Below are positions 59,393 through 64,000 of a stretch of DNA of 64,000 nucleotides, piece after piece. Made by a program: the position numbers and the translations under genes. The notes below the pieces were generated by a model. It did not search any database. It was not told the DNA's origin and saw only the letters and a list, made by a program, of their open reading frames with translations. Location: assembly GCF_012489685.1 (NCBI RefSeq), contig NC_080043.1, positions 42,051,127-42,115,126 of the forward strand. The letters are read 5' to 3'. Within the stretch, counting starts at the first letter, position 1. Each line of letters starts with the position of its first letter. This DNA is from Lotus japonicus. Taxonomy: Eukaryota; Streptophyta; Magnoliopsida; Fabales; Fabaceae.

Positions 59393-60369
59393 GGTGTTCA
59401 CTAGGGTGGACCATTTATATTTTGGTCCACCCATGCACCATCCTTAAACACAATTGGATTAGAGAATTTTAAAATATTCTTTAGATTAACGGTTAGAATT
59501 CACTGAAGACTAAAAGGGTAAAAATGTAAAGTGTTATATCATTATCTCCCTTTTCCCGGTGAAACAACCTCCATAGCCGATCCAAACCATGCCTTCTTCA
59601 ATCTCTTCATCATCATTCTCAAATAATTTCAGATCCATCATTCATGCAATTTAAATTACTGATTCCAGAAATCAATTCTAGAAACAAATGAAGCAATCCC
59701 AAAATAAATTCCAGAAATTAAAATAACCAGATCTTAAATAATTCCACAATATATACCAGAAATCAATTCCAAAAATCAATTCATACATAAAACTGAAAAT
59801 AACCCAAAAATTACATGGCTAAATTTGGAGATGAACAACTCAAAATCATCCCCCTGAATTGAAAACGTGGTAGCAGCGGTGGAGCTTTTCCATTGTGTCA
59901 AGATGAAGCATTTGCTGGATATATGTTTCCTCATGTTTTCCACAAATGGTTTTTGACCACAGACATGGTAGTTTCATGAGAACTAGGTCCACATCACATC
60001 TTAATACGTAATTTCTCAATTGCCCAAACTCCTAAATAAAGACTAAACACCTCTTTCCTTCTTCTCCTTTCTCTGAAATCAGCTTCTATTGATCTCGCTT
60101 TCTCCTACCACACCACTCTCACTCTCTGATAATTCCCCACTCGCGTGGGTTCCAAAATCCACGCTCAAAATTCTACCAGTGGTGATTGTGTTCATGTTGG
60201 TTTCAGTTGTAATTGGAGAAATCCAAGCTTGTTTTCTTTCAGATTAACCCAGGTGGGAAAAGGTAAAGGGAGGAGGGAGAGGAAAAAGGTAAAGGAAAGG
60301 AGGAAAGACAAAATTACCCTCTGGTCCACCGATGGACCAGAAAATAACTAGTGCACCCTAGTGGGCACC
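59393..60369. mobile_element. Mutator-like element (third)
   Basis: The ends GGTGTTCACTAGGGTGGACC and the complement GGTGCCCACTAGGGTGCAC are imperfect inverted repeats. The perfect 9-bp duplication TAAGATATT flanks it (59,384-59,392 and 60,370-60,378). It is 977 bp and without transposase. Open frames inside are short and of low complexity. Confidence 0.85.
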
Positions 60370-62067
60370 TAAGATATTGAGGAATTTTTTTATATTTAGT
60401 AAATTGATTTCATGATTTCAATTCGCGTATCTCGAATGATACCTTAAATCGGTATAAGTTTTATTAATCTTTAAATGATACAATTTATTTTTCTAATATA
60501 TAAAAAAATATTTAAAAAAAATCGCATGTGATGACACAAAAAGGATCAGATTTTTAACTTATGATTCTCATTCTAATCATTTTTTTTGTTACATAGGAAA
60601 TTTAAAGAACAAACAAACTAGACTAAAACATCCTGGCAAAGGAAAGATACAATATTGGAAGGTGGAAACTTTCAAACTTGCCTCCTACAGCCCACCCGAG
60701 TTGCGTACTTAGCTAACTCATCCGCCACTTATTTCTTTCAAGAGGAACATGGCTAACTGAAATACTCCAACTCCGATTGAGTAATTCTTGAGCTTGTTGA
60801 ATCACTAAGCTATGCCAAAGGCGAGAGACATCATGAACTCCATTCACAACCTTCACCACTTCTGCACAATCGTAGAAGCAACGAACTGCCTAAAATCCAA
60901 GCTCCCACACGTGTTGCATTCTAATCATATTTAAGCTTGTCAATAACATTTCATTATTAATTTAATTTAAAATATTATAATATTTTTGCATAAAATCAGT
61001 TGTTATATTTTTAGTTTACAAATAAGTTTACATTGAAGAAATTTTATCATATTTCAAATATTAAATATCTGAGACTCTTTAAATATTTATAAAAAAACCT
61101 AAAGTGGGTGCATGTTATGTTTTTTCGAGGAAACAATGGTCCGAAACTCAAATATTGGTGGATGAAGATGGTCATAGTGGGGTGGGTTCAAGATTTTAAT
61201 AATGCAACAAGAATAATGTTGGTTCAACTAAATTTAGGTTTAATAATTTCCTAAACGAGCGATCAATCAAGAAAGTGATTTTATTCCTCAATGCAGGTTC
61301 TCAAGACGCTAAAAAAAAACTCTTAGTGATTGCAGTTATGAGGCTGAGGACGGCGTAGTTAAGGGTAACTAATGTAATGGAGAAAAACGGATGAATGAAG
61401 ATTTCAGCAGCTAGAAATAAAGACATAAACGAATAATTCAAAGCTAGGATAAATGAATAAATTAAAGACTTGTAAAAGTGAAGGAAACAAATATAGAAAC
61501 TAATGTAGTATTTGACCCAACTTTTTTATAGCTTTTAAGTTACTTTTAAGTTTAAGCTCAAAAAAAAAAGGTTTAAAAAAAAACAGAAGTTATTTGTCAG
61601 TTTATATTTTTTTATAGCTTAAAACCTACTTTTAAAATAAAAACTGGTTCGCAAAATACTTGTATATATATATATATATAAACTAAGTTAAATAAAAATT
61701 CAAATACAACCTCATCCTGTACCTAAAAAAAAATACAACCACATTAAGATGATGGGTATTCAGACTACGAAGAGCTCACAAATTAAATCTCCATGTCACG
61801 ACTCACGAATCACATGTTAATGGTTTATAGTTTGTTTATCAAGGACCATGATTTCTGTTCTATAAAAAAAAACGAAATTAAAGAAGAAGCCAAGGTCGAT
61901 TCCCACAGTTCCAAAATATCTGGATATCCCAAAACTCACGCTCCCTCTCTCCAATTTGAAACAATACCTTGACACTCTCAACAGCTTATTAGAAAAAAGT
62001 TCATTCATTTAACTTTTTTCTTTAAAGTTACTTTTTTATATTTCTTTGTAAAAAAATAAGTTACTTT
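60370..62067. other. AT-rich spacer with a LINE remnant
   Basis: Besides the RNase H remnant at 60,650-60,930 it contains a (TA)n run at about 61,664-61,680 and a MITE-like block at 61,495-61,660. No gene is seen. Confidence 0.5.
60650..60930 (-). pseudogene. RNase H C-terminal remnant (LINE-associated type)
   Basis: The minus strand reads, across stops, CAEVVKVVNGVHDVSRLWHS, then QELLNRSWSISVSHVPLERN and ADELAKYATRVG in a second frame. This is the C-terminal half of the plant non-LTR RNase H-like domain. It complements the N-terminal half at 51.9 kb but is not collinear with it. Confidence 0.5.
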
Positions 62068-63283
62068 TGAAGGTATGAAAAACGATAGAAAGGGGGGGGT
62101 TTGAATAGCGATTTCAGATAAAACTTTTCCCACTTGAGATTTTAACAAATCTCTCAAACAAAGAATGCAAAGTGCTAAGATAAGAGTTGAGGAAAGCACA
62201 CAATGATTTTATCCTAGTTCACTTGATAAATCCCTCAAGCTAATCTAGTCCACCCGTTAAGGTGATTTCTTCCTTCTTAGAATGAAGGCAATCCACTATT
62301 CAGAGTTTGTAATAACTGCACTAGCAACCTTCTCAGTGACTAACAATACAATGAATTAGTAAACACTAAGATTCACTCTCTTAGTCTTCTCAAGGATTCT
62401 GACCAACCTTGGTCCCTTAACGAAAAACAAACTAACTATTTGAATGTTGAGTTTACAATAAAATGCTTCTCAGAAAGCTAAGGTAAACACAATAAGATCG
62501 GTTTGAAGAAATATTGCTAAGAGAATATAAATATTGCTTGAGCTTGAACAAGGTTTCTTAAGCGACATCTTTCAACTTCAGCCTCTTTATATACTCCAAG
62601 GATTAGGGTTGTATCCGTTACATGGATTGCTACCGTTGGAGGGCAAATCTGTAACTTCCAGATTCTGCTATGGCTGAACGTCTTAGGTAAGGTCGTCAAG
62701 GTAGTACAATTGCTTTTGTACTTGGATAGCGACATGACCTTTATCCTAGTTGACTTCTGATCAGAGCGACGCTTCATGTTGGAACTTGTGAAGCTTGGTG
62801 ATCAGAGTTAGAGGGAAGCTTGGATCCTCTGACCTTCGTAACTTCTGCTTCTGGACCTCAGAGTAGAAAGTACTTGGTCTTCAGAGCCATCTTACTCTTG
62901 GACTTCAGAGTCTTCATTTCTCAGCTTCTGGACCTTCAGAACTTCTGATCCTTCAGAGCCTCTGGACCTTCAGAGCTTCTGGACCTTCAGAACTTCTGGT
63001 CTTCAGAACTTCAAGTGATCTGAATCCATATCAGAGCTTGTAAACTTCAGAACTTCTGAAGCATATACTACTGTTCAAAAGAACATAGTGAGTGCGAAAG
63101 CGTTGCATCGGTTACTCTTTGGGCATAGTGTTTCTGATAAGTGTGAGTATTGACCAGAGTCAGAGCCTGTCACATAAACACTCAGAAAACAACGTTAGAG
63201 TACCATAATTGTTCATACACAATAGTTAACATGTAATCATCAAAACATAGAGTTGTACTACATGATCAAATCTTGATCTTACA
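62068..63283 (-). mobile_element. 3' LTR of the right Sirevirus-like element
   Basis: On the minus strand it starts TGTAAGATCAAG (63,283) and ends ATACCTTCA (62,068), giving 1,216 bp. It matches the left LTR in termini, TATA position and U3 short repeats (62,800-63,060). The element points leftward and its internal part continues to the window edge. Confidence 0.8.
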
Positions 63284-64000
63284 ATCTCCCCCTTTTTGAT
63301 GATGACAAAACCAAGTATTTTGATGAACAATTCGTAAACTATAAACTGAATTCACTAAGAGTTTAGAGAGTAGAGATAAAATTATCCTGAGATGAATGGT
63401 TTATGTTGCTCATTCTGAATCCAAGTCACAGCTTGATTCTGAGGTTAGCTCCCCCTGAATCTAAGACTTAATGAAAACATTAGTAACATATAGATTCTGA
63501 GCTAAATAATAAAAGAGATCAGAGTGAGAATTTATGACATAGATAATATGTGAATATCAGAGCGCATAAATATTCAGAGTCATGAGCAAGGTAAAGGTAA
63601 CAAAGTCAACCGATTGAGCATAAGATCACTTCAGAAGAAGTGAAAATGTATTCCTTGTATGTGCCCAGTGACAAATCTATGGTCATAAAGGTGGAACTCT
63701 TGAATTCTCTAAAAGAAAAAGAAATCACACTAACACAGCTTACACATCGAAAACTGGGTTGTACTCCCCCTTTTTGTCATAAGCAAAAAGAATGGGGTGT
63801 GAAAAACTTAGTTTGAAGTACAAGGTACTCCCCCTTAGAGAAGGTCTAAGTTTAAAAGACGGAGAAAATAAAAAGATTAAAGAAAAAGTGTTTAATTAAT
63901 GCATATGCAGAAAATTAAATGAGATAGTGGAACGTTTACCACCGGCCAAGGAGTTAAAGGTAAGCAGTTGTTTCCAATGAATAATCCTCGAGAAACTGCT
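63284..64000 (-). mobile_element. Internal 3' region of the right Sirevirus-like element
   Basis: Polypurine tracts abut the LTR (63,287) and recur near 63,447, 63,767 and 63,827, as in the left copy. The last 60 bp match the left copy around 2,290-2,360 (GGCCGGTGGTAAACGTTC). The window ends just before the position of the antisense ORF, so its conservation cannot be tested here. Confidence 0.8.

Noticed and set aside
1..64000. CRISPR arrays, bacterial operons or riboswitches
   Set aside because: Introns, plant transposons and plant genes show nuclear plant DNA, and no regularly spaced direct-repeat array of CRISPR type is present.

Overview
This is a nuclear segment of a flowering plant, most likely a papilionoid legume. 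The evidence is GT-AG introns, AT-rich spacers, a MAX2-type strigolactone F-box gene, and dense nested plant transposons including Sirevirus-type Copia elements. The species cannot be fixed from the sequence alone.

Two host genes are convincing. (1) An intronless MAX2 orthologue lies at 26,612-28,741 (+). (2) A Raf-like MAPKKK with an EDR1-type N-terminal region lies on the minus strand. Sixteen coding exons between 41,601 and 29,287 splice in phase to 810 codons plus stop, and an inferred leader exon sits near 50.1-49.7 kb. The two genes are tail to tail, with 545 bp between stop codons. MAX2 reads the strigolactone/karrikin signal with D14/KAI2 and SCF; the kinase is expected to act in a MAPK-type stress or hormone cascade. 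Nothing here shows that they work together.

The rest is mobile DNA. 1-4,208: 3' part of a Sirevirus-like element (env-like ORF, repeated polypurine tracts, an antisense ORF with its own TATA box, 1,208-bp LTR) inserted into a Gypsy element (4,209 to about 8,616). 8.6-11.1 kb: decayed Ulp1-protease-like and B3-like genes. 11,322-16,602: a full PIF/Harbinger transposon with TAA target duplication, transposase and Myb/SANT partner. 17.5-20.1 kb: a FAR1/MULE-transposase pseudogene. 20,983-25,993: a cluster upstream of MAX2 holding a hAT-type element, two tRNA-related SINEs and two long-TIR Mutator-like elements, the second carrying the first coding residues of a plasma-membrane H+-ATPase.

Inside the kinase introns lie a three-copy tandem array, a solo LTR, a perfect hairpin, a small non-autonomous LTR element (42,028-43,295) and a Copia element with identical LTRs but an internally inverted protease-integrase block (43,504-47,902). 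Beyond the kinase promoter: two Stowaway-like MITEs, LINE RNase H remnants, a tandem duplication split by a CACTA element (53,873-59,026), another Mutator-like element (59,393-60,369), and a second Sirevirus LTR on the minus strand (62,068-63,283) running off the right edge.

Boundaries of the DNA transposons and several LTR elements rest on terminal repeats plus matching target-site duplications read directly in the sequence. Protein family names come from motif recognition by eye, not database searches.
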